Source of the DNA: Planctomycetota bacterium
GTDB taxonomy: Bacteria > Planctomycetota > Phycisphaerae > Sedimentisphaerales > Anaerobacaceae
Assembly (NCBI GenBank): GCA_019456145.1
Contig: VRUL01000020.1
Location: 30,987 to 93,570, forward strand
DNA: 62,584 nucleotides
Direction of reading: 5' to 3'
A program made the translations under genes and the position numbers. The notes beneath the pieces were generated by a model. That model was not told the DNA's origin, ran no database searches, and was given only the letters and a program-made list of their open reading frames with translations. Of the stretch, positions 24,445 to 33,923 are shown in pieces; the first letter of the stretch is position 1, and each line of letters starts with the position of its first letter.

Positions 24445-25101
24445 ATGAAAAGTTACGAAAATAGAACCGGGGTGACGCTTATCGAGATGCTGATTGTTGT
24501 GGCGATAATTGTGATTCTGACCACAATGGTAGTTGGCATCGCCGGCCGTATTGATAATCAGTCTAAAGAGCAGCTTACCAAAAGCACCTTTGGTATTCTC
24601 ACCGCCGCCCTTAGGCAATTCGGCGATTACAAATATAACTATATGCCCCCATACTCCGAATTCGATTTTCCATTGGACTGTGCCTTTTTTAACGATGGCG
24701 GTCTTGAAACAACCTTGCGGATTGCATTAGGTGCGTCAACTGCCGTAATTAGCAGCGGTGCTCCTGATCCAACTTTCTCGTTCTCGTCGGGCGAGGCGAT
24801 GTATTTCTTTCTTAGTCAGGTCCCGGAATGCCGAAAAACTTTGGATAGAATCGATGAGTCACTAATAACCAATCTTGGTTTTGATCAACAGCCGCGAATA
24901 ATTACGATTACTTATCCCAGTGGTGTTCCTAAAGTCTACCCGTTATTCAGAATCATTGACCCATGGGGTACTACATTGCAATACAAATATTACGACAATA
25001 CGTTCCTTGATCCTCGCAGCAAGCTTACTTTTCCAGTAATTACGTCGGCTGGGCCGGATAAAAAGTTCGGACCTGGTGATGATATAAGCAGTCGAAAATG
25101 A
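24445..25101 (+). CDS. Prepilin-type pseudopilin 3 (GspG-like tail)
   Basis: 218 aa. N-terminal GVTLIEMLIVVAIIVILTTM prepilin helix with Glu at +5. C-terminal SAGPDKKFGPGDDI again shows the calcium-binding ending. It is shorter than the two previous paralogues. Its stop overlaps the next start (ATGA, 25098-25101), implying coupled translation. Confidence 0.88.
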   Translation: MKSYENRTGVTLIEMLIVVAIIVILTTMVVGIAGRIDNQSKEQLTKSTFGILTAALRQFGDYKYNYMPPYSEFDFPLDCAFFNDGGLETTLRIALGASTAVISSGAPDPTFSFSSGEAMYFFLSQVPECRKTLDRIDESLITNLGFDQQPRIITITYPSGVPKVYPLFRIIDPWGTTLQYKYYDNTFLDPRSKLTFPVITSAGPDKKFGPGDDISSRK

Positions 25102-25904
25102 AAAAAAGATACAAACAATCCGGTCGCACGTTGGTCGAAATGACGGTCGTCATCACTGCCATAGTGCTGCTTGGCAGCTTCGGGCTGCCGGCTATCCGCG
25201 CGTTTCTCGACTCATTTGAATCAGGAACGGGCGCCAGGCCCGTCATAAGCGCGGCCATGGCTTCGGCCCGTGCCATAGCCGCCAAGGAGCAGAGATACGC
25301 CGGGATCAGGTTCCAAAAGGCCTACCACCCGGATGGCCCGCTGGCAGCTCCTCAATATATGGTCTTTATAGTACAAGATCCCAGTATTGGAGCTTACTTC
25401 TTTCGTGCGGTCGAAGGACTCCAGCCAATCAAACTGCCTGATTCACTCGGCGTGATGGATTTGAAACACAGAACTAATCTAAACCCCAGGTACTCAGGGG
25501 ACGACCCGATTGATACTGACGTCGAGATAAGCGACCTCAATATACTGAGAGATACAACTGCTTTTTCAATCATTTTTTCGCCATCCGGCAAATTGGTTAT
25601 ACACAATGTAAGAGTACGAAACAGGGATGGGGAGGGAGACAGTCCAAGCTTTCCTGACCTCAGTCGAGATGACATTTTTAACAAAAGTGCGAAAGTAAAT
25701 GCTGGAATCGCGATGTTTTATCAGGATGATTATGCAAACTTGGGTTTGGGACAGGAAGAAAGCCGAAGGGGCTTTATCATATATGACAGGCTGAAATTCA
25801 AACGTGCTTACCAGCAAGGTCAGGCGTATTCGGGCTATTTGTGGAAGTTGATTCCGGATGCGATTTATATTAATCCGTATACGGGAACGATGATAGAAAA
25901 GTGA
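25098..25904 (+). CDS. Prepilin-type pseudopilin 4 (GspH-like)
   Basis: 268 aa. The N-terminal helix RTLVEMTVVITAIVLLGSFG keeps Glu at +5 but has Arg where Gly or Ala usually precedes the cut, and lacks the usual Phe, so processing may be inefficient. The region ISAAMASARAIAAKEQRYAG fits GspH/FimT minor pilins. Overlaps the previous gene by 4 bases. Confidence 0.78.
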   Translation: MKKRYKQSGRTLVEMTVVITAIVLLGSFGLPAIRAFLDSFESGTGARPVISAAMASARAIAAKEQRYAGIRFQKAYHPDGPLAAPQYMVFIVQDPSIGAYFFRAVEGLQPIKLPDSLGVMDLKHRTNLNPRYSGDDPIDTDVEISDLNILRDTTAFSIIFSPSGKLVIHNVRVRNRDGEGDSPSFPDLSRDDIFNKSAKVNAGIAMFYQDDYANLGLGQEESRRGFIIYDRLKFKRAYQQGQAYSGYLWKLIPDAIYINPYTGTMIEK

Positions 25905-25916
25905 GAAGGCCTGCTT

Positions 25917-26726
25917 ATGCGAAAATCGCACAGTTCTAATAATGGTTTTTCTCTTACCGAGGTCTTGCTGGCTGTGGGTATAATCACCGTAGGGATGCTT
26001 TTTATAGCCGGCGTATTCCCCGTGGGTATCCATTTTACGACTATTGCCAGCGAGCGGACCATCGCAGCGGTGGTTGCCGACGAAGCCTTTGCAAAAGTAA
26101 GACTCTATGCAATCGCCGACCCGTGTAGTCTGCTTGATGATATTAACTTTAGCCAATTGAGAGTAGACCAGCTTGTCGACTTCAATAATATCGCAAACAT
26201 CAACCCATTCGAATTTGCGTATCCGTCTGACCCAAATATGGACTTTCTCCTGAAACAATTTTACTGGTCGGCCCTGTGTAGACGTGTAGACCCGGATCCC
26301 AATAGTCGTCTGGTACAGGTAACCGTCTTTGTCTCCAGGAAGGTAGGCAGCGGATCAAGATTTCGGCGCCGGGATCTGTTTGCTCCGCCCTCGTTTACAA
26401 TCGTTCCAGGTCCCGTTCCCGTACCAGTTTGGATTAACGTTTCGCAACCTGTCGGCTTCAATCCCAGCACCCTTTTGGTAAGTGACGCCGACCCTGCTGA
26501 TGGTATTAGTGAGATAACCTTTATCAATGACGGCTACACGATAGTTGATAACGTGACAGGCCAGATTTACCGAGTGTTGGAACGTGATGCGGCTATGCCT
26601 GATATGATTGTGCTCGACAGGCCCTGGCAGGGCGGTCCGACAGGTTCGGTTTGGGTGGTTCCGCCGCCTGTCGGCGGTGGAAGATATCCCTGCATAGCGA
26701 TATATCAAAGAGTAATAAGATTTTAA
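25917..26726 (+). CDS. Prepilin-type pseudopilin 5 (GspI/PilV-like)
   Basis: 269 aa. GFSLTEVLLAVGIITVGMLF is the cleavage site and helix, with the PilV/GspI-like continuation AGVFPVG. Minor pseudopilins of this kind cap the tip of the pseudopilus. 12 bases after the GspH-like gene. Confidence 0.82.
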   Translation: MRKSHSSNNGFSLTEVLLAVGIITVGMLFIAGVFPVGIHFTTIASERTIAAVVADEAFAKVRLYAIADPCSLLDDINFSQLRVDQLVDFNNIANINPFEFAYPSDPNMDFLLKQFYWSALCRRVDPDPNSRLVQVTVFVSRKVGSGSRFRRRDLFAPPSFTIVPGPVPVPVWINVSQPVGFNPSTLLVSDADPADGISEITFINDGYTIVDNVTGQIYRVLERDAAMPDMIVLDRPWQGGPTGSVWVVPPPVGGGRYPCIAIYQRVIRF

Positions 26727-26742
26727 ACCGAATAGACGAACA

Positions 26743-27552
26743 ATGAACTATAAACTACGAACTAATAAAGCCTTTACTCTCATAGAGCTTGTAGTTGCTA
26801 TCGCGATTCTGGTTATGATGATTTCTTTTGCAAGTGTGATTTTCAAAGTCAGCATAAACACCTATCGCACCGCCACGGCCAACACTGAAATTATGCAAAA
26901 GCTTCGTGCCATCACCGACCAGTTAAACGCCGACTTCAAAGGCGTAAGACGCTCTTTCCCAGGGAAAGCACGCCATATTCTTAGCGGTCTTATACGGTCG
27001 GACAGCATCGCATTTCTGGCAAACGGGGATTTTCAATCGACCGGGCAACCTTTTGGCAGGACAGTAGTGGGTAACGTTGCCAGCATATTCTATGGTCTGG
27101 CTGATCCACCCATGGCAGCGCCCAAAGATAAAATACTGGTGAGGAGACAGAAGATATTGACTTTTGATTCGTCTTTACCATTTTTAGATCCGAATAATCC
27201 GCTTGGTGTCGATGAAGAGTATTGTACCTGGTCTTTGTCAGAATGGGGGGTGCGACCTCCTGCCCCTAACATTTGGCTTCAAAAGCCGGTTATAGACTCC
27301 AACGATCCGAGAGATTTGGTAATGTATATGGCCAAAGGCGTAGACGATTTCGCGATACAGTTTGCCCGGTGGGACCCTTTTTTTGGGAATTACACGTGGT
27401 GGCCGGACAATCAGCAGATTTCAGGCTTGGGTCCGCAGCCGCTCCAACCTGTCAATGCGAATGCTATAAAGTTCACTTTCACGTTGTACGATTCCAAAGG
27501 TATCATAAAGAATGGCAGACTGTTTACACATATCATTTATTTGAGAGACTAA
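26743..27552 (+). CDS. Prepilin-type pseudopilin 6 (GspJ-like)
   Basis: 269 aa. AFTLIELVVAIAILVMMISF prepilin helix, then the GspJ-like helix RTATANTEIMQKLRAITDQL. Order H-I-J-K of this locus matches the tip complex genes of type II secretion systems. 16 bases after the previous gene. Confidence 0.82.
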   Translation: MNYKLRTNKAFTLIELVVAIAILVMMISFASVIFKVSINTYRTATANTEIMQKLRAITDQLNADFKGVRRSFPGKARHILSGLIRSDSIAFLANGDFQSTGQPFGRTVVGNVASIFYGLADPPMAAPKDKILVRRQKILTFDSSLPFLDPNNPLGVDEEYCTWSLSEWGVRPPAPNIWLQKPVIDSNDPRDLVMYMAKGVDDFAIQFARWDPFFGNYTWWPDNQQISGLGPQPLQPVNANAIKFTFTLYDSKGIIKNGRLFTHIIYLRD

Positions 27553-27562
27553 TCCGGCAAAG

Positions 27563-30412
27563 ATGGAAGCCAGAGAAAAACAATTTGCGGAAGGCACATG
27601 TTCTTCCGGTTCGGCCCTTATTCTGACTGTCGTTTTGACGAGTATGTTAGCTATTGTCGGCGTGCTGTTTGTTATGATGGCCCGTGTCGACAAGGTGGCA
27701 ACGTCGGCCATATCCGAAAACAGAGAACTTAATCTTGCAGTCGAAACAGTCATTGCAAGGATATCACAGGAGTTGGTATCGGATATCCCCGGCGTGGTGG
27801 GACAGGAATACTACGATTATCCCGATGCCGGCAACGCCTGGCTGGCAAGCCTTGAACCTTATCAATTTGCTGCAAATGATTACAGGTGGCGGCAGATAAG
27901 CGATGTTTATAGGTTCTTTGGTTCGGCCGCTTTGGATTTGCCCGCAGTTGTTGTAGCCGACCACGTTAAAATTGACCCTTGTGACCTTCGTGCTGATGCT
28001 GACGGCGACGGTGTGGCAGATTCGCGCTGGGGGGTTATCCCGAATATAACCAGCAGCAAAGGTAAACCTATTTATGCTGCGATTAGAGTTGTTGACAATG
28101 AAGCAATGTTAAATGTCAACACAGGATTTAAGTTTGACCCTAATTTTGTGGATGCGAATCTAATTGACGGCTCAAGTCAATTGCAGATAAATCTTATGGC
28201 CTTGTCATGGCGGCCAGGTGTTACAATTTATGACCCGTGCGACGAAATTGATTTGCTCGAGGCAAGAGCGAATCCGGCTCTCGGTCTCAACCCGTTTGAT
28301 TTGTATCAATACCAACGGAATGTGATTTGGCAATATTATAAGCCTCGTGGAGTGTATACACCGTTTGACATTTCTGACGAGCTTGAGCTTCGTTACAGGT
28401 TCCTGGTGAATCATGATGGTATAGATACGCGATTGGAAGAATTGGGAAATGCAAGAGGGAGAAGCTGGGAGTTCAGGAGAGGTACTTTTAGGACTCCTGC
28501 CCAGGCTGGGAAGTTAGATGAATGGTTCATGACAGCCTACTATGACGGCATGTTTGACCCGAATTACGCATACAGACACCTCGCAACTACTTACAATATG
28601 GACAGGATTATCGACCCGATGGGCGGCAGGATGATTAATATCAACAATGGAAATACTCCCGTCGGGATCCTGTATGACAGGCTGCTGAGTAGCCTTGGGC
28701 CTGTTATAGCAGACCCTAACATAGTAACGCAATATGCTCAACTTGCTGCTAACATAATCGATTTTAGCGATGATGATGATATCAATTTCGACGGGGTGTT
28801 GGATTTCAACTGCGTAACAACTCTGGTCGATCCGTATGGCATCCCCCATTATGGTTTCGAGGCCCAGCCGTTCATCAATGAAATCGCCTGGAAGATTGGT
28901 CCGTCCCCACCCGTTACTCCTAACTATTTCGCGCTTGAACTCTATAACCCATTCAATAAAGCTATAGACTTAAGAGATTTTGTCCTTGAGTTTGTTAACA
29001 GAAGTGATCCCGCCGACCAATATTCCATTGTGTTTCCCGCCGGCCAGTTAATCGAGGCAAACAGCTATTTTGTAATCGTCAATGCCAACGTGTTCAGCAT
29101 CTATACAGACCCTAACGCGCCAACCGCTATAAGGGTGGAGCCGGCACTTAGATTTTTTGATGGCTGGATATCGTCGGACTCGGACAGAAGCAGGCCGCCG
29201 GTAGACCGCAGGCCTGACGCTGACAAGAGCAAACCGCCTATCCCCCAGGGAGCATGGGGTAACATTTATGATATGTCCCTCCTGCGCAGTGTATTAGTGC
29301 CGGCCCCTGGTACAATGATATACGTTGATAATCAGATAATCGACTCTAACCTGGCATTGCCTGGAAGCACACGGGCTTATGGACGTGACGACCGTGATTG
29401 GCGCGTTATTTATCAGACGTTAAGAGAAGATATCTACGCTGGCAGTCTTGGAATGGCGAACTACTTTCAGATTCCTCCCGCTTTATTTCCAACGCACCTT
29501 TTCAGTTTCTTTCTGCCTAATCCTCTCTACCCTCGCGCAAGATTTATCACAGTCGGTGACATTCCGCGAATATTGACTCTGGGACACAGCATTACGCCTA
29601 ACAGTACAATCGGCCGGCAACTGATGGGATTTGAACTGCTGGAAATCAGCACAGCCGTAGACCAGGAAAACAGAGTAAGGCTGAATTTACGAGATCCCAA
29701 TCACAGAAACGTTTTTCAAAATCTGACGGTCTTCGACCCGGTCAGTGACTTCATTGACAATGACGGTGACGGGCTGGGGATAGATTTGAATAGTGACGGC
29801 TTCTTAGATATTAATGAAACAGACCTTGACGAGGTTAAAATACCCGGCCGAATAAATATCAATACCGCGCCGTGGTATGTGATAGCACAACTGCCCTGGA
29901 TGACTAACGAAATAGCCCAGGCAATAGTTGCTTATCGAGATAAACTTGGAATTCCGGTTGATTATAGGGACCTATTTCCTCCTCCGGCTCTCCCGACTGG
30001 CCGTTTTAATGCCACGGGTATTGTTGGAATACGGGAACAACCCGGCTTTGCGAGTATCGGAGAATTAAACTTTGTTATCGCAGGTATAAACAATTTCAAC
30101 GTCGGATTGTATGCTCTTGACACTTTCGACCTGCCTGCTTTCCCTGACCTGACGACCGACGGGCCGGGCATGGGTGATGGAATTGCGGATGATTTCGAAG
30201 AACGCGATATAATCTTCTCACGAATCAGCAATCTCGTTACTGTTCGCAGCGATGTTTTTACTGCTTACATACTCGTTCGCATCGGTGCTGACGGCCCGCA
30301 AAAGAGAGTCGTTGCTATACTTGATAGAAGCGGCGTTGACAAAACTAATGTTGGTTTACCTAATGGCAAAGTAAGAATTGTTGCGCTGCACTACGTTCCC
30401 GATCCCCGGTAA
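27563..30412 (+). CDS. GspK-like giant tip protein
   Basis: 949 aa, about three times the size of enteric GspK. N-terminal hydrophobic helix GSALILTVVLTSMLAIVGVL has the GspK/PilX-like start without the Glu at +5, which is normal for GspK. Near the C-terminus GRININTAPWYVIAQLPWM followed by AQAIVAYRD is the helix-hairpin-helix element typical of GspK. Between them lie long Asp/Pro-rich beta segments, including a calcium-loop-like DADGDGVADSRWG and a lamin-tail-like region (LELYNPFNKAIDLRDFVLE). Completes the H-I-J-K tip set and ends the operon. Confidence 0.85.
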   Translation: MEAREKQFAEGTCSSGSALILTVVLTSMLAIVGVLFVMMARVDKVATSAISENRELNLAVETVIARISQELVSDIPGVVGQEYYDYPDAGNAWLASLEPYQFAANDYRWRQISDVYRFFGSAALDLPAVVVADHVKIDPCDLRADADGDGVADSRWGVIPNITSSKGKPIYAAIRVVDNEAMLNVNTGFKFDPNFVDANLIDGSSQLQINLMALSWRPGVTIYDPCDEIDLLEARANPALGLNPFDLYQYQRNVIWQYYKPRGVYTPFDISDELELRYRFLVNHDGIDTRLEELGNARGRSWEFRRGTFRTPAQAGKLDEWFMTAYYDGMFDPNYAYRHLATTYNMDRIIDPMGGRMININNGNTPVGILYDRLLSSLGPVIADPNIVTQYAQLAANIIDFSDDDDINFDGVLDFNCVTTLVDPYGIPHYGFEAQPFINEIAWKIGPSPPVTPNYFALELYNPFNKAIDLRDFVLEFVNRSDPADQYSIVFPAGQLIEANSYFVIVNANVFSIYTDPNAPTAIRVEPALRFFDGWISSDSDRSRPPVDRRPDADKSKPPIPQGAWGNIYDMSLLRSVLVPAPGTMIYVDNQIIDSNLALPGSTRAYGRDDRDWRVIYQTLREDIYAGSLGMANYFQIPPALFPTHLFSFFLPNPLYPRARFITVGDIPRILTLGHSITPNSTIGRQLMGFELLEISTAVDQENRVRLNLRDPNHRNVFQNLTVFDPVSDFIDNDGDGLGIDLNSDGFLDINETDLDEVKIPGRININTAPWYVIAQLPWMTNEIAQAIVAYRDKLGIPVDYRDLFPPPALPTGRFNATGIVGIREQPGFASIGELNFVIAGINNFNVGLYALDTFDLPAFPDLTTDGPGMGDGIADDFEERDIIFSRISNLVTVRSDVFTAYILVRIGADGPQKRVVAILDRSGVDKTNVGLPNGKVRIVALHYVPDPR

Positions 30413-30458
30413 CTGCCGCCCGATTGTTCATATCTCGATGCGTGGGGTCAGAACGGCT

Positions 30459-32324
30459 TTACTGTAACCACAGCCAGAACTTGTGAAGAATAGACAGGTC
30501 GCGCCCATCTACGATGTTATTGTTATCAGAATCCGCCTTTTTGTTTTTGATGTTCGCTCCTTCTAAATCCCAGTTGTCGGCCAATATGGCCAAATCAACC
30601 ATATTAACCTTCAGGTCGGCATCTGCATCTGCGGGTACGGGCCTTAATATATTCGAGCTGGTTGCCTTATTAGTCCCGGCGTAGGCCCCCATATTGATTC
30701 TGCCGCCGTTTGGCGCCGGTTCCTGCGAATAATCGGCAAACGGGTCGCCGGCATTAATGCACGGGCTTGTGTTCCATTCTCCGGTTCCGGACTTTAAGCG
30801 GAAATTATAAGGACGAAACGGATTGATAAACATCGGGTCCTTGTTGATATTCCCTTCGCCCGGCCAGACTGCTGTCGGGTCGTAAAAACCCTCGCTATCG
30901 AACATCTGTATGTTACTGTACGAAACATCGATACCTTCGTTTACACCAAAGATTTCCATTTCCAGGCCGCCCAATTCCATACCCATAGCGGAAGCCGAAG
31001 CTCCAGCCGAGGCCATTTGCACACCGGTATTGTCCACGATAATAGTATTTGCTACGTTGGCATCACCGCCGAATGTTTCCAGCCCGCCTACAAGCCAGCT
31101 CCAACTGGCAACATTCCATGCAATCGTACAATCATCTATATCTGCGAAGCTGCCATAGTTTGAACTGACCCCGCCGCTCCAGTACCCCCAGTTGTGGATT
31201 ATAAGGCAATTATCAAGAATAAGGTTTGGATTATTAGAGTCGGCATTGGCATTAGGGTCGCCGCTCGAATTGCCCTGGCTGTAAATACCACCGGCGCTGG
31301 CCCAGCAGTGATTATCAATTATGTCACAGTTGGTAATACTGACCCCATTACCATCCTGAACGGCAATTCCACCTCCGGACCATCTTGTGTCGTTCCGTAT
31401 TATGTTATTTCGCAAAATAGTTGGGCTGCCGCCCTTGACGTATATTCCGCCGCCATGCTGGTCAATCCTGTCGTCGTTGACCCAGGCATCATTTTCCCAA
31501 ATATTGCAGTCCTGAATGACAGCGTCACTGTTTTCACAGGCGATTCCGCCGCCGGAGCCTGCGGAAATGTTCCAGATGATATTACAGTTTATTATTCTCG
31601 GACTGGAGTTTCTGCAGTATATTCCACCGCCAAATTGATGTAAGTCATTTACGTCAAGTTGATTGACATCGTTTATATCATTTACGTCTATGTTTTTGTA
31701 AAATCCCACCCCGGCAGCGTTGAAACTTGAAAAATCCAGGCCTATATCGCAAAAAGAGATTTGGGCGTTACCGTTTTCGTCGCAGAATATAGCTCCTCCT
31801 CCGGAATCGGCATTACAGTCTGTTATTATGCAATCTTTTATGATTGGGCTGCTGTTCTTGACATATATGGCGCCTCCGTAGCCGCTTGCGTCGACCGCGG
31901 GGTCCTGAGGCCAAAGTGAAATTGGGTCCGCAGCGTTGCCGTCGACGATGATAAAACCTTGTAAACGCGCAAGGATGCTCTCTCCGCTTTGGAAGATAAA
32001 AGCCCGCCCTTGGTCTTGACAATCTATGATTACTGATCCTGGAAAATATATTCCCCCCACATTACCTGGTTGCACTGTTATATCTTTGCCCTTAAAGTCA
32101 ACGTTAAAGAATCCATTTCCCGAGTAAACATTGGGGATGACGGTATTGCCAATGACGGTGATGGTATCGAAGTCGATAACAAGCGGAGAGTCGATTGCCG
32201 CTTGAATGTTGGAGAAATCACCTGGCACAGACCAGTTAACAGCATCGGCCGTAGAAACCATGCCGCCTGTCAGTATAACAAAAGCCAGAAGCAGGTATTT
32301 GATTAGAGTCGAATTTTCGGACAT
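30459..32324 (-). CDS. Secreted right-handed beta-helix protein with C-terminal dockerin pair
   Basis: 621 aa from ATG 32324, which has AAGGAG; an upstream ATG at 32348 lacks it. The signal peptide is KYLLLAFVILTGGMVSTADA. The body is parallel beta-helix repeats of the type GGGIYCRNSSPRIINCNI and GGGIYVKGGSPTILRNNI, a fold of polysaccharide-acting or surface proteins. A low-complexity DVND/LDVNDL run lies near 217-235. The tail has two dockerin-like units (DADADLKVNMVDLAILADNW and DSDNNNIVDGRDLS). It is convergent with the secretion operon, which may export it. Confidence 0.85.
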   Translation of the reverse strand: MSENSTLIKYLLLAFVILTGGMVSTADAVNWSVPGDFSNIQAAIDSPLVIDFDTITVIGNTVIPNVYSGNGFFNVDFKGKDITVQPGNVGGIYFPGSVIIDCQDQGRAFIFQSGESILARLQGFIIVDGNAADPISLWPQDPAVDASGYGGAIYVKNSSPIIKDCIITDCNADSGGGAIFCDENGNAQISFCDIGLDFSSFNAAGVGFYKNIDVNDINDVNQLDVNDLHQFGGGIYCRNSSPRIINCNIIWNISAGSGGGIACENSDAVIQDCNIWENDAWVNDDRIDQHGGGIYVKGGSPTILRNNIIRNDTRWSGGGIAVQDGNGVSITNCDIIDNHCWASAGGIYSQGNSSGDPNANADSNNPNLILDNCLIIHNWGYWSGGVSSNYGSFADIDDCTIAWNVASWSWLVGGLETFGGDANVANTIIVDNTGVQMASAGASASAMGMELGGLEMEIFGVNEGIDVSYSNIQMFDSEGFYDPTAVWPGEGNINKDPMFINPFRPYNFRLKSGTGEWNTSPCINAGDPFADYSQEPAPNGGRINMGAYAGTNKATSSNILRPVPADADADLKVNMVDLAILADNWDLEGANIKNKKADSDNNNIVDGRDLSILHKFWLWLQ

Positions 32325-32469
32325 AATAACTCCTTCCATTTTGAACACTATCCACCTGCGGAACCTTAACTAAATTATACCAGAACCTGCTCTAAAGTCC
32401 AGAAAAAAATCCTCAAAAACCCGGAAAAACACCCTGATATCCAAAAGAAATGGAAAGGACACTTGGTTG

Positions 32470-33288
32470 TTAGGACTTTAAAAGCCCCAACAACTCGGCG
32501 TGGACCTTCTTATTGGCAGCTATCACCCCCAATTCCTGCCCTTCGTAGCTGTCCAAATCGACGGGGAAGATTTTACCACCCTTCAAATCGGTCACAACGG
32601 CCCCCGCAGTATTGGCAATCAGGGCCCCGGCCGCGATGTCCCATAACTTCGGACATGAGTGGATTGTTGCAATAAGGCTGCCCTTTGCCACATAGGCAAG
32701 CTGTAACGCCGTTGAGCCTAAATTGCGAAATCTTGTCCGAAGCATAATTTCGCAGGCCCAATCCGGTACCCTCTTATCATAATGGCAGTCCAGGCCGACG
32801 CTTGAAAATTCACCCATTTTCTCGTTGCCGGCTGTGATTCGCCTGCCATTCAATTGTGCCTCGTGGCCCTTGACAGCAGTAAACATCGACTCGGTGGCCG
32901 GCTCAAAAATCACCCCTGCAATAGGCTCACTCTCATACATTACAGCGATACTGACAGTAAAAAGAAGCATCCGGTGCGCAAAATTGTTCGTTCCATCCAG
33001 CGGGTCGATGACCCACCAGATGTGTTCAGCTCCTCTCGGCGGCTGCTTGAACAACTTATCTTTACCCCCTTCTTCGGCGATAAAGCCATGATCCGGATAA
33101 GTCTCTTTGATTCGATCAACGATTATCTGCTGGCATCGCCCATCGGTCTCTGTTACCAATTCTCTTTTGTTGGTCTTTACCGAAGCTTTGATAAAGTTCA
33201 TTTCTTCCATCGCGCGCTGACCAGCTAAACGGGCCGCAACAATGGCGGTTTCCAGCATTCGGCTTAAGTTTCTCTGATCTAATACCAT
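32470..33288 (-). CDS. Inositol monophosphatase family protein
   Basis: About 272 aa. Magnesium-site motifs EE in AEEGG, DPLDGTNNF and the C-terminal LWDIAAGALIANTAGA define the IMPase/CysQ/FIG superfamily. Such enzymes remove phosphate from inositol phosphates, histidinol phosphate, fructose-1,6-bisphosphate or PAP; the substrate cannot be chosen here. ATG 33288 has AAGGAT-like bases upstream; ATG 33303 is an alternative start. Confidence 0.9.
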   Translation of the reverse strand: MVLDQRNLSRMLETAIVAARLAGQRAMEEMNFIKASVKTNKRELVTETDGRCQQIIVDRIKETYPDHGFIAEEGGKDKLFKQPPRGAEHIWWVIDPLDGTNNFAHRMLLFTVSIAVMYESEPIAGVIFEPATESMFTAVKGHEAQLNGRRITAGNEKMGEFSSVGLDCHYDKRVPDWACEIMLRTRFRNLGSTALQLAYVAKGSLIATIHSCPKLWDIAAGALIANTAGAVVTDLKGGKIFPVDLDSYEGQELGVIAANKKVHAELLGLLKS

Positions 33289-33312
33289 ATCCTTACCTTT
33301 CATCCTCTAACC

Positions 33313-33341
33313 TTGACATAGCCTTTATACTCTACTATTCT
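33313..33341 (+). promoter_or_regulatory. Sigma-70-type promoter of the DUF2752 gene
   Basis: TTGACA (33313-33318), 17-base spacer, TATTCT (33336-33341). The expected transcription start near 33348 is almost at the start codon, so the mRNA may be leaderless. Confidence 0.55.
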
Positions 33342-33350
33342 AACGTGGTT

Positions 33351-33821
33351 ATGGAAGCAAGCCAACAGCTAAATAAATCGAAATTTTTTTCCCCTGCCTC
33401 GCCTCGCCAGCGGGGGAAAGCGGCCCTTGTTTTTGTGGCAATGGTCGTTTTCTTCGCGTTGCTCTGGTTGGGGGCACATTATAAAATCTCCCTGTCGCCT
33501 TACGGCTGCGGCTTCGAGCAAAAATACGACTTGCCCTGTCCAACTTGCAGAATGACTACTTCTGCATATAAGTTTGCACGGGGCGAAATCTTCGGTGATA
33601 ATGGCGCGTTTTATACTCAGCCGGCCATTGCATTGTTGTGCTGTATACTCATAATCATAGCGTTTCTGGCTTTTTTTATAGCTGTTTCCGGCGTATATTT
33701 TGGTTTCATCAGCCGATTCTTTACCGAAGTTAAAATAAGGCATTTAATCCTTGCCCTGATAATCATTATCGCGGCCGGCTGGGGCGTAACATTGGCCCGG
33801 GCGCTGGCTGAACGACATTGA
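33351..33821 (+). CDS. DUF2752 membrane protein
   Basis: About 156 aa. Three hydrophobic helices. Motif CGFEQKYDLPCPTCRMTTS followed by ARGEIFGDNGAF matches the DUF2752 pattern C-x-GLPCPGCGMTR, here with T and R replacing the usual G residues. Function of the family is unknown. GTG 33345 is an alternative start. No ribosome-binding site is visible, consistent with a leaderless transcript from the promoter just upstream. Confidence 0.78.
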   Translation: MEASQQLNKSKFFSPASPRQRGKAALVFVAMVVFFALLWLGAHYKISLSPYGCGFEQKYDLPCPTCRMTTSAYKFARGEIFGDNGAFYTQPAIALLCCILIIIAFLAFFIAVSGVYFGFISRFFTEVKIRHLILALIIIIAAGWGVTLARALAERH

Positions 33822-33923
33822 CTATTGAAAAAAATAGAAGATTAGCCGGAGAGAACGTCCCTCGATCACCCTCGGAATGACCCACTGTTGCAAATCCAGG
33901 GCAGGCAGATGTTAGGCGCCAGA

